A stretch of 44,415 bases of DNA from assembly GCA_023259355.1 (NCBI GenBank), contig JAHFQI010000001.1, positions 26,333 through 70,747 of the forward strand. Direction: 5' to 3'. Source of the DNA: Comamonadaceae bacterium. Its GTDB lineage: Bacteria > Pseudomonadota > Gammaproteobacteria > Burkholderiales > Burkholderiaceae_C. The notes below the pieces were generated by a model, which worked only from the letters and a program-made list of their open reading frames with translations, was not told the origin of the DNA and made no database searches. Within the stretch, counting starts at the first letter, position 1. The number at the start of each line of letters is the position of its first letter. A program made the position numbers and the translations under genes. This document shows, piece after piece, positions 33,128 to 43,931 of the stretch.

Positions 33128-33925
33128 ATGAACCAACAGACGGCAGACCGTCCCTTGCTGAAGGTCGATGGAGTCTCGGTGCGCTTTGGCGGCATCGTGG
33201 CGCTCGACGGCGTGAGCTTTGACGTGCGCCGCGGCGAGGTGCGCGGCCTCATCGGTCCCAACGGCGCGGGCAAGAGCACGCTGTTCAACTGCCTGTCTCG
33301 GCTGTACCGTTGCGACAGCGGCTCGATCCGTTTCGACGGCCATGTGCTGTCGGACATGCCGCGCCACCGCATTGCCGGCATCGGCGTGGGCCGCACCTTC
33401 CAGAACCTGGCGTTGTTCCGGACCATGACGGTGCGCGACAACGTGCTGGTGGGCACGCATGCGCACCAGCACAGCGGCTTTTTTCAGGACGCCTTTCGCC
33501 TGGGCGGCTCGGCGCGCACCGAGCGGGCGGCAAGGCGCCGCGCCGACGAGTCGATCGAGCTGCTGGGCCTGCAATCCGTGGCCGACCGCGTGGTGGGTGA
33601 TCTGCCGTTTGGCACGCAAAAGCGCGTGGAGCTCGCCCGCGCACTGGCGTCCGCCCCCTCGCTGCTGCTGCTGGACGAGCCGGCCTGCGGTCTCAACCAC
33701 GAAGAGCTCAGCGGACTGGGCGAACTGATTCTCGACATCCGTGACCGCCTCAAGCTCACCGTGCTGCTGGTGGAGCACCACATGGGACTGGTCATGGGCG
33801 TTTGCGACCGCATCGTTGCGCTGAATTTCGGCAAGAAGATCGCCGATGGAACACCGGCCGAAGTGCGCAACCACCCGGAAGTGATCCGCGCCTACCTGGG
33901 TGATGACGAAGGAGCCAAGGCATGA
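33128..33925 (+). CDS. livG: ABC transporter ATP-binding protein, LivG type
   Basis: About 265 residues. Walker A GPNGAGKST, Walker B LLLLDEPACGL and the H-loop VEHHMGLVM are present. The signature reads PFGTQKRVELARALA in place of LSGGQ, which is normal for LivG-type subunits. It powers import together with the LivF-type protein, whose gene overlaps its end by four bases (ATGA). The likely periplasmic receptor is encoded at 26842. The ligand is probably the acid degraded by this operon instead of an amino acid. Confidence 0.92.
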   Translation: MNQQTADRPLLKVDGVSVRFGGIVALDGVSFDVRRGEVRGLIGPNGAGKSTLFNCLSRLYRCDSGSIRFDGHVLSDMPRHRIAGIGVGRTFQNLALFRTMTVRDNVLVGTHAHQHSGFFQDAFRLGGSARTERAARRRADESIELLGLQSVADRVVGDLPFGTQKRVELARALASAPSLLLLDEPACGLNHEELSGLGELILDIRDRLKLTVLLVEHHMGLVMGVCDRIVALNFGKKIADGTPAEVRNHPEVIRAYLGDDEGAKA

Positions 33926-34641
33926 ACCGTCTGCTGGAAGTCCGGGGCCTGAAGGCCCACTATGGTTCGACCGAGGTGCTGCACGGCATCGACCTCGACG
34001 TGGAAGAAGGCAAGGTCACCGCCCTGCTGGGCGCCAATGGCGCGGGCAAGACCACGACGCTGCGCGCCATCTGCCACTTTCAGGTCAGGACCAGCGGCAG
34101 CGTCAGCTTCCGGGGCGAGCGCATCGACGCACGTTCCACCGAGCAGATTGCCATGCTGGGCGTTGGCCACGTGCCCGACGGCCGCGGCACCTTCCTCGGC
34201 CTGAGCACCGAGGAAAACCTGCGCCTGGGCAGCCACCGCCGCGGCGGCAGGAGTCCGGAAGTTGCGCAAGACCTGGAACGCATGTACGGCTACTTCCCTC
34301 GCCTGAAGGAGCGCCGCGGCCAGCAGGCCGGCACGCTCTCCGGCGGCGAACAGCAGATGCTGGCCATCGCCCGGGCGCTGATGGCGCGCCCCACGCTGCT
34401 GCTGCTGGACGAGCCTTCGTTTGGCCTCGCGCCGCTGGTGGTGAAAGACATCTTCGCCATCATGCGCCGCATCCGCGACGAGCAGAACGTCTCGATCCTG
34501 CTGGTGGAGCAGAACGCCCGGATCGCCCTCGAACTGGCCGACAGCGCCTACCTGCTGGAGACCGGCCGGGTGGTCAAACACGGCAGCAGCGAGGCCATGC
34601 GCAGCGACGACGCGGTGCGCCGCGCCTACCTCGGAGAGTGA
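33922..34641 (+). CDS. livF: ABC transporter ATP-binding protein, LivF type
   Basis: About 239 residues, starting at an ATG that overlaps the stop of the LivG-type gene. Walker A GANGAGKTT, signature LSGGEQQMLAIARAL and Walker B LLLLDEPSFGLAP are intact. It forms the second ATPase of the importer. Its stop is followed directly by the permease gene start (two bases apart). The family otherwise transports branched-chain amino acids, urea or aromatic acids. Confidence 0.93.
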   Translation: MNRLLEVRGLKAHYGSTEVLHGIDLDVEEGKVTALLGANGAGKTTTLRAICHFQVRTSGSVSFRGERIDARSTEQIAMLGVGHVPDGRGTFLGLSTEENLRLGSHRRGGRSPEVAQDLERMYGYFPRLKERRGQQAGTLSGGEQQMLAIARALMARPTLLLLDEPSFGLAPLVVKDIFAIMRRIRDEQNVSILLVEQNARIALELADSAYLLETGRVVKHGSSEAMRSDDAVRRAYLGE

Positions 34642-34643
34642 GC

Positions 34644-35516
34644 ATGGAAACCTTCATTCAGCAATTTGTCGCGGGCCTGTCGACCGGCGGCATCTATGCC
34701 AGTCTGGCGCTGGCCCTGGTCATGATCTACCAGGCCACGCACCATGTGAATTTCGCCCAGGGCGAGATGGCCATGTTCTCCACCTTCATTGCGTGGGCGC
34801 TGATTCAGGCCGGGTTTCCCTATTGGGCTGCGTTCTTCACCACCGTGGCGGTCTCTTTCGTGATGGCCGGGGTGATCGAATTTGCGGTGATCCGCCCCCT
34901 GCACAAGGCGCCGGAGCTGAGCGTGGTGGTGGTCTTCATTGGCCTCCTGATGATCTTCCACAGCGCGGCCGGCTGGCTTTTCGGCACCTCCATCAAGGAG
35001 TTTCCCAGCCCCTTTGCCAAGGATGCCTGGTACGGCGGCTTGTACATGTCGCCGCACCAAGTGGGCACCATTTTCGTGGCCCTGTGCATTGTGGCGGCGC
35101 TGTTTACCTTCTTTCGTTTCACCACCCTGGGACTCACCATGCGCGCGGCAGCGCAGAACCCCGGTTCGTCGCGCCTGCTGGGCATCAACGTGGGCCGCAT
35201 GCTGATGCTGGGCTGGGGGCTGGCCGGCGCCATCGGCGCGGCAGCGGGAATGATGGTGGCGCCAGTGGTGTTTCTGGACCCCGGAATGATGACCGGGGTG
35301 TTGATCTACGCCTTCGCCGGCGCGCTCATTGGCGGCATTGACAACCCGGTCGGAGCGATCGTGGGCGGTTTTCTGGTGGGCGTTCTGGAGAACCTGATCG
35401 GCACCTACCTCGTGGGCACCGAGCTGAAGCTCTCCGTGGCCCTCGTGTTGATTGTGGTCGTGCTCATCGTGCGTCCGGCAGGCTTGCTGGGGCGGCGTAT
35501 TGTGCAGCGCGTGTAA
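34644..35516 (+). CDS. livH: ABC transporter inner-membrane permease, LivH type
   Basis: About 290 residues from the ATG at 34644. Roughly eight hydrophobic segments, opening with VAGLSTGGIYASLALALVMI and the conserved HHVNFAQGEMAMFSTF, are typical of LivH. The EAA-like cytoplasmic loop lies around AAAQNPGSSRLLGINVGR. It pairs with the LivM-type protein to form the transmembrane channel. The longer frame upstream belongs to the LivF-type gene. Confidence 0.93.
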   Translation: METFIQQFVAGLSTGGIYASLALALVMIYQATHHVNFAQGEMAMFSTFIAWALIQAGFPYWAAFFTTVAVSFVMAGVIEFAVIRPLHKAPELSVVVVFIGLLMIFHSAAGWLFGTSIKEFPSPFAKDAWYGGLYMSPHQVGTIFVALCIVAALFTFFRFTTLGLTMRAAAQNPGSSRLLGINVGRMLMLGWGLAGAIGAAAGMMVAPVVFLDPGMMTGVLIYAFAGALIGGIDNPVGAIVGGFLVGVLENLIGTYLVGTELKLSVALVLIVVVLIVRPAGLLGRRIVQRV

Positions 35517-35525
35517 GGAGTCCTG

Positions 35526-36533
35526 ATGCAAGCCTCGAACCCGTCCCCTGGTCCAGCCACGCCGCCGGCTGCGCGCACGGAAGCCGTCTGGACCGTTGCG
35601 CTGCTGCTGGCCGCCGCCGCGCTGACCTTCCTGGTCAAAGGCTATGTGCTGTTTCAGGCCTCCATGGTGTTGTCTTATGCGATCGCACTGGTCGGCCTGA
35701 ACCTGCTGACCGGCTACAACGGCCAGATTTCGCTGGGCCACGGCGCGTTCTACGCCATCGGCGCCTACACCGTTGGCATTCTCATCAACCAGGCCAGCGT
35801 GCCGTACTGGCTCTGCGTGCCCGCGGCCGGTCTGGTCTGCCTGGGTGTGGGCTACGCCTTTGGCAGGCCCGCGCTCAAGTTGCAGGGCCTGTACCTGGCG
35901 CTGGCGACGTTCGCGCTGGGCGTGGTCACCCCACAACTGCTCAAATACAAGCACCTGGAGACCTGGACCGGCGGCGTGGGCGGCATCGTGCTCACCAAGC
36001 CCAGCGCGCCTTTCGGCCTGCCGCTCTCCGATGACCAGTGGTTTTACCTGTACTCGGTGGCAGTGGCGGTGGTCATGTTCGTGGTCGCACGAAACCTGAT
36101 CGCCAGCGGCACGGGCCGGGCCATGCGCGCCATCCGCGACCATGAGATCGCTGCCGAGTCCATGGGCATCGACAACAGCCACTACAAATCCATGACCTTC
36201 GGCGTCTCGGCCGCCTACACCGGGGTGGGCGGCGCACTGTCGGCGCTGTCGGTACAGTTTGTGTCGCCCGACTCGTTCACCATGTTCCTCTCCATTTCGC
36301 TGCTGGTCGGCATGGTGGTGGGCGGCGTGGGCACCTTGTGGGGCAGCCTGTTCGGTGCGGCCTTCATCATGTTCGTGCCCAACCTGGCCGAGCAGGTTTC
36401 CAAGGACGCGGCCTGGGGTGTCTACGGCATCGTGCTTATCGTGTTCATGTTCGTGATGCCCGGCGGGGTCATGGGCCTGATGGAAAGGGCGCGCGGCCTG
36501 CTACGCCGGTCCGGCCCGAAGGGGCAGGCGTGA
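35526..36533 (+). CDS. livM: ABC transporter inner-membrane permease, LivM type
   Basis: About 335 residues. Multiple hydrophobic helices and the family motif GYNGQISLGHGAFYAIGAY identify LivM. The coupling loop is near RAIRDHEIAAESMGID. It completes the importer with the LivH-type permease nine bases upstream. Its stop overlaps the GTG start of the kinase gene (GTGA), so a soluble catabolic enzyme is translated together with transporter subunits. Confidence 0.93.
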   Translation: MQASNPSPGPATPPAARTEAVWTVALLLAAAALTFLVKGYVLFQASMVLSYAIALVGLNLLTGYNGQISLGHGAFYAIGAYTVGILINQASVPYWLCVPAAGLVCLGVGYAFGRPALKLQGLYLALATFALGVVTPQLLKYKHLETWTGGVGGIVLTKPSAPFGLPLSDDQWFYLYSVAVAVVMFVVARNLIASGTGRAMRAIRDHEIAAESMGIDNSHYKSMTFGVSAAYTGVGGALSALSVQFVSPDSFTMFLSISLLVGMVVGGVGTLWGSLFGAAFIMFVPNLAEQVSKDAAWGVYGIVLIVFMFVMPGGVMGLMERARGLLRRSGPKGQA

Positions 36534-37552
36534 GTTCGCCTCGGGAGTTCAGCCCGGAGCGCCTGGCCACCTACCTTCGGGAGACCCTGCCCGAGCTCAA
36601 AGGGACCATGCAGTTGCAGCGCATCGGCGGCGGGCAATCCAACCCGACTTTCTTTGTGACCTTTGCGCACGGGCCGCAACTGGTGCTGCGCAAGCAGCCC
36701 CCGGGGACGTTGCTCAAGTCCGCGCATGCCGTTGACCGCGAGTACCGGATTCTGCGGGCCTTGCAGCCCACCGAGGTGCCCGTGCCCAACGCCCTCTTCT
36801 TCTGTGACGACCGCGAGGTGATTGGCACCCCGTTTTATGTGATGGAGCGGCTGCAGGGGCGCGTGCTGAGCAATTACGCCCTGCCCGAAATTGCACCGGC
36901 CGAGCGCCGCCGGTATCTGGTGGCGCTGGCCGAAACACTGGCCCGTCTGCACGCGGTGGACTGGAACGCTGCCGGACTCGCAGACTACGGCAAGCCGGGC
37001 AACTTCTTCGCCCGCCAGATCAACCGCTGGACCGGCCAGTGGCAAGCCAGCAAGACCGCGGAAAACGACGACATCAATCGACTGATCGAATGGCTTCCTG
37101 CGCACATTCCCCAGGGAGACGAAACCACGATCGCGCACGGCGACTACCGCCTGGGCAACGTCATGTTCCACCCCACCGAGCCGCGCATCATCGCGGTGCT
37201 GGACTGGGAACTGTCCACACTCGGCCACCCTCTGGCCGATGCAGCCTACAGCAGCCTGCCCTGGCTGACCGAGCCGGATGTGTTTGAAGGCCTGCGCGGC
37301 CTGGACCTGGCCGAGCTGTGCCTTCCTTCGCAACACGAATACCTGGCCGCCTACCACGCCTGCAGTGGGCGCACGACCCATGTGGAGCCCTTCCACCACG
37401 CGTTCTCGCTGTTTCGTTTTGCCGTCATTCTGGAAGGCATCTCGGCACGGGTACGGGCCGGCAACGCCGCCGCGGAAAACGCGCAGGCCGTGGGACAGCT
37501 CAGCGTGCGGTTTGCGCGTTACGCCGCTGAAATCATCGCCACCCACGGATAA
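36530..37552 (+). CDS. APH-fold kinase resembling the ACAD10/ACAD11 kinase domain (LvaA-like)
   Basis: About 340 residues from the GTG at 36530. The kinase core reads IAHGDYRLGNVMFHP (catalytic Asp), then IIAVLDWELSTLGHPLADAAY (metal-binding Asp). The N-terminal GGGQSNPTFFV and VLRKQPPGTLL segments match human ACAD11 closely from memory. Known relatives (LvaA of Pseudomonas putida, ACAD10/11) phosphorylate the 4-hydroxyl of 4-hydroxyacyl-CoA so that it can be eliminated. It is co-translated with livM and followed 12 bases later by an AMACR-like gene. An aminoglycoside role is unlikely. An ACAD11-like dehydrogenase sits in the convergent operon at the window edge. Confidence 0.88.
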   Translation: MSSPREFSPERLATYLRETLPELKGTMQLQRIGGGQSNPTFFVTFAHGPQLVLRKQPPGTLLKSAHAVDREYRILRALQPTEVPVPNALFFCDDREVIGTPFYVMERLQGRVLSNYALPEIAPAERRRYLVALAETLARLHAVDWNAAGLADYGKPGNFFARQINRWTGQWQASKTAENDDINRLIEWLPAHIPQGDETTIAHGDYRLGNVMFHPTEPRIIAVLDWELSTLGHPLADAAYSSLPWLTEPDVFEGLRGLDLAELCLPSQHEYLAAYHACSGRTTHVEPFHHAFSLFRFAVILEGISARVRAGNAAAENAQAVGQLSVRFARYAAEIIATHG

Positions 37553-37564
37553 CACGGAGCGGAC

Positions 37565-38644
37565 ATGAGCGGCCCTTTATCAAAACTCAAGGTCCTGGAA
37601 TTCGCCGGCATCGGCCCCGGACCTTTCTGCGCCATGGTGCTGGGCGATCTGGGTGCCGATGTGGTCCGCATTGCGCGCCCCGGTGCACAGCCGGATGCGC
37701 GCGACATCACCACACGCAACCGCCGCACCGTGGCGATTGACCTGCGCGCCGAGGGCGCAGCGGCGGATGTGCTGCAACTCGTGGCCCAGGCGGACCTGTT
37801 GATCGAGGGCTTTCGTCCCGGCGTAATGGAAAAGCTCGGGCTGGGGCCGGAGCCTTGCCAGGCGGCCAACCCCCGCCTGGTCTATGGGCGCATGACGGGA
37901 TGGGGCCAGAGTGGGCCGCTGGCCCATGCGGCGGGGCACGACATCAACTACATCGCCATCACCGGCGCGCTGCACGCGATTGGGCGGACCGACGATGCGC
38001 CGCCCCCGCCGCTGAACTACATCGGTGACTTTGGTGGCGGCGGCATGCTGCTGGCGGTCGGCCTGCTGGCGGCACTGCACGAAGCCAGAGCCTGCGGGCG
38101 CGGCCAGGTGGTCGATGCGGCCATGACTGACGGCACGGCCCTGCTCTCGGCCTTCATGTACGGGATGAAGGCCACGGGGCAGTGGTCCAACCAGCGCGGT
38201 GAAAACCTGCTGGACGGCGGGGCCCACTTCTACGACACCTACGCCTGCGCAGATGGCAAATTCATCGCCCTGGGCGCCATTGAGCCCCAGTTTTACGCCG
38301 AGTTGCGCCAGCGCTGCGGCATTGACGACCCCCTCTTCGATGCGCAGATGGACCGCGCCCGCTGGCCTCTTCTGAAGTTGCGCCTGGCCGACATTTTCCG
38401 CACCCGCACGCGGGACCAGTGGTGTGAACTGCTTGAAGGCACAGAGGCCTGCTTTGCCCCCGTCCTGGACTGGGACGAAGCACCGCAGCATGCCCACAAC
38501 CAGGCGCGCGGATCGTACCTCACCGTCAACGGCGTGGTGCAACCGGCACCGGCACCGCGTTTTTCACGCACGCCGAATGCGGATCCCGTGCCCGCCGAGG
38601 CGGCCTCGCTGGCACAAGCCTTACAGGGTTGGCGCGAAGGCTGA
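37565..38644 (+). CDS. Family III CoA-transferase fold, alpha-methylacyl-CoA racemase (AMACR) like
   Basis: About 359 residues. It has the family start [22 protein letters not shown], the AMACR hallmarks [11 protein letters not shown] (catalytic His) and [19 protein letters not shown] (catalytic Asp), and full length for AMACR. It would interconvert R and S 2-methylacyl-CoA so that the acyl-CoA dehydrogenase can act. This implies 2-methyl-branched substrates. It ends the plus-strand operon. Its last 24 bases overlap the 3' end of the convergent NMO-type gene, with no terminator between them. A CoA-transferase function is less likely. Confidence 0.88.
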   Translation: MSGPLSKLKVLEFAGIGPGPFCAMVLGDLGADVVRIARPGAQPDARDITTRNRRTVAIDLRAEGAAADVLQLVAQADLLIEGFRPGVMEKLGLGPEPCQAANPRLVYGRMTGWGQSGPLAHAAGHDINYIAITGALHAIGRTDDAPPPPLNYIGDFGGGGMLLAVGLLAALHEARACGRGQVVDAAMTDGTALLSAFMYGMKATGQWSNQRGENLLDGGAHFYDTYACADGKFIALGAIEPQFYAELRQRCGIDDPLFDAQMDRARWPLLKLRLADIFRTRTRDQWCELLEGTEACFAPVLDWDEAPQHAHNQARGSYLTVNGVVQPAPAPRFSRTPNADPVPAEAASLAQALQGWREG

Positions 38645-39571
38645 AGACGCCGCGCGGGCTGCTGCGTATTCGCTGCGCAGCGTAGTCACCAGCTCAGCCA
38701 CGGCAATGACCGACCGCACCCCGGACACCGAGTGCCCTGCGCTCCAGACGTCCCTCCAGCCGCGCAATGCCTGGCCCGAGGCGCCCAGCAGCCGTGCAGC
38801 TCCCTCCTGGCGCAGCCCCTGTGGCAAGGCCTCGGGATCCAGACCGGCCGCCAGCACCGATGGCTTGAGCATGTTGGCGGGCAAGCCGGTGAAGGCATCA
38901 CTGAGCAGCACATCGTCCAGTTCGGACGCCACCAGCATCTGCTTGTAATCCGGCTCGGCCAGGCTCTCCTGCGTGGCAATGAAGCGGGTGCCCATGTAGG
39001 CCAGATCACAGCCCAGGGCCTGCGCCGCCCAGACCGCGTGCCCGTCGGACATGCCGCCAGCCAGCACCAGGGGCCCGTCGAAAAAGGTCCGCACGGCGCG
39101 CACAAAGGCAAAGCCGTTGACCCAGCCGGTCTGCCCCCCGGCCCCGGCGCTCAGCAACACCAGCCCGTCGGCACCGGCCTCCAGCGCCTTGTGCGCATGG
39201 CGCAGCGACGCCACATCGGCAAACACCTGGCAGCCTGCCCGGTGCAGCGGCGCGACCACCTCAGCTGGCGAGCCAACGCTGGTGATCACCATTTCCACGC
39301 GGTGGCGCAACAACACGGCCAGTTGCTCGGCCAGGGCCTCGTGCCGGATGATCAGGTTGGGACAAAACGGCGCGTCCTGCGGTGTCAGCGCCGAGGTGAT
39401 GCGGCTCAGCCACGCATCGAGTTCCTTCACGCTGCGGCAGTTGGCGGCGGGAAAGGCACCGATCACCCCGGCGCGGCAAGCGGCAATTACCAGGTCCGGG
39501 CCGGACACCCGGAACATCGGCGCGCTGATGACCGGCAGGCGCAGGCGCCCGGGGAACAGGGAGTGAGCCAT
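38621..39571 (-). CDS. NMO/FabK-type flavin-dependent TIM-barrel protein (nitronate monooxygenase family)
   Basis: About 316 residues from the ATG at 39571. Family segments include [22 protein letters not shown], the FMN phosphate-binding [18 protein letters not shown], and [13 protein letters not shown]. Database members are called nitronate monooxygenase, but many act on other substrates, including enoyl-CoA or enoyl-ACP. It is the last gene of a minus-strand operon and starts one base before the ligase stop region. A second, different NMO-type protein is encoded by the same operon. It has no obvious nitroalkane context, so I would not assign that role. Confidence 0.85.
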   Translation of the reverse strand: MAHSLFPGRLRLPVISAPMFRVSGPDLVIAACRAGVIGAFPAANCRSVKELDAWLSRITSALTPQDAPFCPNLIIRHEALAEQLAVLLRHRVEMVITSVGSPAEVVAPLHRAGCQVFADVASLRHAHKALEAGADGLVLLSAGAGGQTGWVNGFAFVRAVRTFFDGPLVLAGGMSDGHAVWAAQALGCDLAYMGTRFIATQESLAEPDYKQMLVASELDDVLLSDAFTGLPANMLKPSVLAAGLDPEALPQGLRQEGAARLLGASGQALRGWRDVWSAGHSVSGVRSVIAVAELVTTLRSEYAAARAASSAFAPTL

Positions 39572-39572
39572 G

Positions 39573-41138
39573 TCAGGCCACGCCCCGCTCCGCACCGGCC
39601 CAATAAGGTGCACGCAACGCTTTCTTGTCCACCTTGCCCAGCGCCGTCAGTGGCAGGGCGTCCACCACCTCCACGCGCTTGGGTGCATGCTGCGCGCCTT
39701 TGGCCTGCTGGACCTGCTGGGTCAGACGTTCGCAATCCACCGTGGCGCCCGGTCTCGCCACCACCACTGCGATGACGGCTTCACCCCAGCGCGCATCAGG
39801 AACGCCGATGACGGCCGCCATGGCCACCGAGGCATCGGCCGTGAGCACATCTTCCACCTCACGCGGATAGACGTTGAAGCCGCCGCTGACGATCATGTCC
39901 TTCTTGCGGTCCACGATGAAAAGATGCCCGTTGGGGTCTGCCCGCGCGACGTCACCGGTGTGCAGCCAGCCGTTCACCAGGGTGACCTGGGTCAGGGAGT
40001 CCTGCTGCCAATAGGCCTCCATCGCATGCGGCGCCCTGACACAGATTTCACCGGGCTCGCCCGCAGGCACCGGCCGGCCTTCGTCATCGAGCAGGCAGAC
40101 CTCGGTGGCAGACACCGGGGCGCCGCAGGACGCAAACAACCCGTGCCGCGCCAGATCGTGGTCAGACTTTCCCAGCAGGCTGATGGGATAGCACTCGGTC
40201 TGCCCGTAGAGCTGCGAAAACACCGGGCCGATACGCTCGATCCCCTCGCGCAGCCGCGTGGGCGACATGGGTGAGGCGCCGTAGAGCAGCAATTCGAGAC
40301 TGGACAGGTCTCTGCGACCCATGTCCGGATCGTCGAGCAGCGCGTAAATCATGGTGGGCACCAGCAAACTCATGTTGATGCGCTCACGCTCCACGGTGGC
40401 AAGAAAGCGGGCCGGCTCAAAGCGCTGCATCAGGTGTACGGTACCGCCGCGCAACAGCACCGGCACAATCTTGGTTCCAGCCACGTGGCTGATGGGTGCG
40501 GCTGCCAGATAACGCGGCGTGGCAGGCAATTCAAAATCAGCGAGGATGGCCCGCCACATGGCGGCGTGGGCGCGCTGGCGGCGCACGGCGGCCTTGGATT
40601 TTCCCGTGGTGCCGCCGGTGTAGTTGAGGGTGATTACATCATCAGGGTGTGCCAGGTCGCGGGCAGGCGTGGGTCCGCAGGCCTGCGCCGCAGCCAGCAG
40701 GTCGCGGCCAAAGTCCGCCGGACCCAGCGTCCAGAAGGCCAGCGAACCCGCAGCCTGTGCTGCCAGTTCGGCCCCACGTGCCGTGAACATCGCGGCATCC
40801 ACCACCAGCGCGTCGGCACCGGCGTCGCGCAGTTGCGCCACCTGCTCCTGCAACGCACCCATGGGATGCAGCCAGGTGACCGAGCCGCCCAGGGCTTGCA
40901 CGGCAGCCTCCACGCACCACGCCTCGGCGCGGTTGCCACTCAGCAGCGCCACCCGTGGCTTGCCCCCCGCAAGGCCGGCCAGCACCGTCTGAAAACGGCC
41001 CATCCAGTCCAGCACCTCCGCATAAAGCAGACTGCCGCCCTCCCAGACAAAGGCCGTGCGCTGCGGATACCTGCGAAGCGCCCGAAAAACCAGCGATGAG
41101 GCCGTTGGCCCCTCCCAGGTGGAAGTGATCACTGTCAT
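39573..41138 (-). CDS. AMP-forming acyl-CoA synthetase (ligase)
   Basis: About 521 residues from the ATG at 41138. P-loop LNYTGGTTGKSKAAV, YGQTE, hinge WLHTGDVARADPNGHLF with VDRKKDMIVSGG, and catalytic Lys in LTALGKVDKKAL are all present. It is related to FadD3- and benzoate/long-chain-type ligases but not clearly to one. It is the second ligase in the 20-kb right half of the window, so there may be two acid substrates, or an entry acid and a later intermediate. It lies in the operon between the quinone oxidoreductase and the NMO gene. Confidence 0.92.
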   Translation of the reverse strand: MTVITSTWEGPTASSLVFRALRRYPQRTAFVWEGGSLLYAEVLDWMGRFQTVLAGLAGGKPRVALLSGNRAEAWCVEAAVQALGGSVTWLHPMGALQEQVAQLRDAGADALVVDAAMFTARGAELAAQAAGSLAFWTLGPADFGRDLLAAAQACGPTPARDLAHPDDVITLNYTGGTTGKSKAAVRRQRAHAAMWRAILADFELPATPRYLAAAPISHVAGTKIVPVLLRGGTVHLMQRFEPARFLATVERERINMSLLVPTMIYALLDDPDMGRRDLSSLELLLYGASPMSPTRLREGIERIGPVFSQLYGQTECYPISLLGKSDHDLARHGLFASCGAPVSATEVCLLDDEGRPVPAGEPGEICVRAPHAMEAYWQQDSLTQVTLVNGWLHTGDVARADPNGHLFIVDRKKDMIVSGGFNVYPREVEDVLTADASVAMAAVIGVPDARWGEAVIAVVVARPGATVDCERLTQQVQQAKGAQHAPKRVEVVDALPLTALGKVDKKALRAPYWAGAERGVA

Positions 41139-41154
41139 GTGTACTCCTGCGCCT

Positions 41155-42141
41155 TCACGCGGTTGACGACCAGTCGATGACCACCCGGCCCACGGTTTCC
41201 CGTCGGGCGGCCGCTTCCATGGCGCTGGCCCATGCGCTAGCGGAATACACCCCGGCCAGCACGGGCTTCAACAGTCCGCGGGAAAACAGGTCCGCCACTT
41301 CGGCCAGGTTGTCACGGGCGGCATCGGGTTCTCGCTCACGGAACTGGCGCACGTCCACACCGACCATCGCGGCGCCCTTGAGCAGCGGCAGATTCGCGCG
41401 CAGTGCGGGGATTTCCCCGTGCGCAAAGCCCACCACCAGATGACGCCCGCCCCAGCGCAGGGTGCGAAACGCGGTGTCGGTCAGGGCGCCGCCAACGGGG
41501 TCCACCACCACGTCGATGCCCTGCGGCGCGGCCGCCTGGACTTCGGAGCGCCAATCGGCACGGGTGCTGTCCACCGCCGCCTCGGCGCCCATGGCCAGGG
41601 CGGCGCTGCATTTGGCCGCGCCCGAGGCCGCGGCAACCACACGCGCGCCCAGCGCCCTGGCGACCTGTACCGCCGCCATGCCCACGCCCCCCGCGGCCCC
41701 CAGCACCAGCACCGTCTCACCGGGCTGCAGCAGGCCGCGCCGCCGGAGCGCATAAAGTGCCGTGGCGTAAGTGACAGGCAAGGTGCACGCGGTGCGGGCA
41801 TCGTCTGTTGCGGCCAGCGGCGCCACGGCCATCCAGGGTGCGCGAACCTGAGTGGCCCAAGCGCCCCCGAACACGGTGCCGGTGACACGCTGGCCCGTTT
41901 GCAGCCGCTGCGCCGCGCGCGCGCCGCAGGCAATGACCGTACCCGCAAACTCGGTGCCCGGTACAAAGGGCAAGGCAGGCTGCAACTGGTAGCGCCCCCT
42001 GGCAAACAGCAGGTCGACGTACGAGATGGCGGTGGCCTCCACCTGCACCACAACGTCTTCTTCGCCGGGCCGCGGGTCCGGCATGGCCTCCAGACACCAC
42101 TGGTGGAGGCCGTCAAATCCGTGGGCGCACAGGGCTTGCAT
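41155..42141 (-). CDS. NADPH:quinone oxidoreductase-like MDR protein
   Basis: About 328 residues from the ATG at 42141. The cofactor motif is LVLGAAGGVGMAAVQVARALG; the fold is a zinc-independent medium-chain dehydrogenase (no Cys/His zinc ligands at the usual positions). Relatives reduce quinones, enones or acryloyl/crotonyl-CoA-type double bonds. The starting segment DLLFARGRYQLQPALPFVPGTEFAG is typical of QOR2-type proteins. Its gene lies 13-15 bases from its neighbours in a tightly packed operon for CoA-thioester metabolism, so an enoyl-type reduction is plausible. Confidence 0.9.
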   Translation of the reverse strand: MQALCAHGFDGLHQWCLEAMPDPRPGEEDVVVQVEATAISYVDLLFARGRYQLQPALPFVPGTEFAGTVIACGARAAQRLQTGQRVTGTVFGGAWATQVRAPWMAVAPLAATDDARTACTLPVTYATALYALRRRGLLQPGETVLVLGAAGGVGMAAVQVARALGARVVAAASGAAKCSAALAMGAEAAVDSTRADWRSEVQAAAPQGIDVVVDPVGGALTDTAFRTLRWGGRHLVVGFAHGEIPALRANLPLLKGAAMVGVDVRQFREREPDAARDNLAEVADLFSRGLLKPVLAGVYSASAWASAMEAAARRETVGRVVIDWSSTA

Positions 42142-42149
42142 GGCCTGCT

Positions 42150-43921
<1,772 letters not shown>

Positions 43922-43931
43922 GGCGCACTCC

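Noticed and set aside
36530-37552. Aminoglycoside resistance gene
   Set aside because: The fold is shared with resistance kinases, but the sequence matches the ACAD10/11 kinase domain and the gene is embedded in a catabolic operon.
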